Part shown: piece by piece, positions 62,136 to 64,000 of the stretch
Position numbering within the stretch: position 1 is the first letter of the stretch
How the letters are laid out: every line of letters begins with the position of its first letter
Notes under the pieces: model-generated
Databases searched by the model: none
The model's input: the letters and a program-made list of their open reading frames with translations, nothing else
Told to the model about the DNA's origin: nothing
Source of the DNA: Atopsyche davidsoni
Lineage: Eukaryota > Arthropoda > Insecta > Trichoptera > Hydrobiosidae
Direction: 5' to 3'
Assembly (NCBI GenBank): GCA_022113835.1
Contig: JAILWY010000001.1
Coordinates: forward strand, 16,484,501-16,548,500
DNA length: 64,000 nucleotides
Made by a program: the position numbers and the translations under genes

Positions 62136-64000
62136 TTTTCATCAATTTTTTTATTTTGTGTTGTTGGTTGTTTACACTTTTAAGAATATGTATTGTTACG
62201 ATTTAGCAGTTAGTTTGAAAAACGAACCATCCAGAACGTTAGCTCAGCAAAATAGGATCGATGAAAGCGGACTCTCAAATGTTCTAGATGCATCGCCAAG
62301 CCCCAGTGTTTGAACGGGCGTCATTTGGCTAAGGTCATTACTCCATTTTGAGATTGTTAATATAAATATGTGTTGAAATAAATACTCTGTATGTGAATCA
62401 ATGAATATAACTAGTGTGATATAAATACTGTTTTAATTATAGACTCGACCCTTTACAGCATGTTTGGGTGTCTTTCGCTTGTTATAAATGGTACAAACCT
62501 AAGTGAAAAATATAACAGTATCCAAAAAAATCTAATTCTGTACCGGGTAACTTGTGAAAAGTGTGAAACATAATCTGATACGACTCCCTTCGATCCATCC
62601 GCGTGGGTGACAAGTATTAGGCTTTGGGGTTTTGAAGATTCCCAACTTACCCTGTACCAAATCACAAAGAACAAAGCCCTTACACATCACAGGCATGCCT
62701 TTTTATTTTCCCAACATCATTGTGACTGTTATGTTTGTTTTTGATTGTATCGAAACTTATTATGTTTAAACAATTTATAATTTATTTATTTAAAAATTTC
62801 AGTTTTATCATCGATAATGTGTATATATTTTTTTTTAAATTCTTCTCGTTGTTGTGATTTATTTAATCACAAGTTTTGAAAATTTTAATTTTTTTTTAAT
62901 TTAAGTTATACATTTCATGCATTTACATATTGGAGTTGAGATGTACAAAAAAAATCTCAAGCAAAATTTATGTTCACATATTTTTTATAACATCTAGCAA
63001 ATTATGTTAATTTACTGTAGATCAAACAGTTTTCAAAGCAAAGTATGATTATATCAATATCCAAATACGAATAAATATCCATATTGGTATAATAAGCGTC
63101 TGCACTTCCATAAAACCTAAGTTTATAAGTAAACAATAACAGCATACCTACGAATATATCTTATCTTAAAACCTTGTAAAATATTACAAATATATATTGA
63201 CTAGCTATAAGATTATTTGCTTGGAACTATTAGGTCACCGGTTCAATCTATGTCCTGAAAATGGAATCTTATAATTGTGTTCGTGTTTGGAGAAAATATA
63301 TATTTTTTATGAATAAAAATATAAATTTGGGCAGTTTTAAGAAATTTTACTTTATCAGAATAACAAAAAGGTGATTATATTGGCCACGGAGCTTTGTCAA
63401 ATTTAAATCGCACTATCATCACTTATTTTAAGTTTAATAATAATACTTGTTCGAAAAGGTGGAAGTAATATCGTGTTAAAAGTGTGTACAATACAATAGT
63501 ATCTAATAAGACAGTTAGATAAATTATGAGAAATAATCATAATAGAAACACACAAGATAATCGAATAAAAAGTTTTTACAAATTGTCATACAAGAATCAA
63601 ATAAATACAGCAATAATTCAATCGAATTTTGAGACTTTATAATGGCGATTGTAATAAATTAGATATTGAATGTCGTCACACGTCAACTCTAGTATTATTA
63701 AGTCAGAGAAAGAGACTTATAGCTCCTCTCTTAATATATATTAAGCAAATCGTTCATAAGCAATGGCTTTGTCTGTCTAAGCGGTATTGAGAATCTGTGC
63801 TATATATTTTCACGTCAAAAAACGAGGTGGGCGGGGAGTGAAATTGGGCGGAAGGTTTTCGGTTAAACTTACGCGCCCGGAACTTTGTCTCGCGACGCTA
63901 GGGTGGGGATTGTTTCGCTTTTTCTCTCACTTTCCTTGATTTTGGGGATTCTTGGCGCTATCATGACGCGTGACTGACTGCCTCGCCGTCACACATATTT

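Larger units (their letters stand above)
59253..64000 (+). other. TMTC intron 1, distal part, to the window edge
   Basis: Islands at about 60550-60680, 61150-61660 (the largest in the intron) and 63780-64000. Frames of up to 129 codons in the second are unrecognised and overlap on both strands. Elements within are listed separately. Confidence 0.45.

Overview
This window looks like nuclear DNA from an animal, most likely an arthropod and probably an insect. It is strongly AT-rich, and almost nothing in it reads as protein. It carries eukaryotic splice signals, microsatellites, tRNA-derived short repeats and small foldback elements. The one convincing coding segment is the first coding exon of a TMTC-family gene (a metazoan ER glycosyltransferase) at 47763-48040 on the plus strand, closed by a GTAAGC donor. 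No second TMTC exon was found downstream, so intron 1 appears to exceed 16 kb and run off the right edge.

Layout. 1-36 kb: an AT-rich non-coding desert with scattered GC-richer islands of 100-400 bp (possible conserved regulatory elements), several copies of a foldback repeat, one solo copy of a tRNA-like SINE-type element (about 14.2 kb), a MITE with 31-bp terminal inverted repeats (32.86-33.06 kb), a long TA tract and a G-tract. 36.37-42.65 kb: a large head-to-head tandem array of a 400-bp unit. It has six full units in one orientation and nine in the other, with partial units at the centre and the right end, giving 16 tRNA-like cores. The array is bracketed by a 12-bp direct repeat. 42.7-47.7 kb: non-coding sequence leading to TMTC, with one candidate exon (45749-45917) and a GC-rich stretch that could hold the promoter. 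48-64 kb: TMTC intron 1, with a GT microsatellite, further foldback copies and more GC-rich islands.

Two items stand out. First, the head-to-head 400-bp array: its units are almost base-identical, and its centre sits on a 7-bp microhomology. Second, about ten scattered foldback elements whose centres carry a degenerate hammerhead-ribozyme-like core. That core consists of a UGAUGA-type box, a GCCAAC/GUUGGC stem, GAAA and a self-complementary ACCGGU. This is the minimal dimer-type architecture described for Penelope-like retroelements. No copy I can see keeps every canonical core base.

No rRNA, functional tRNA, CRISPR or prokaryotic operon structure is present. Most open frames here are short, unrecognisable and best explained by chance.
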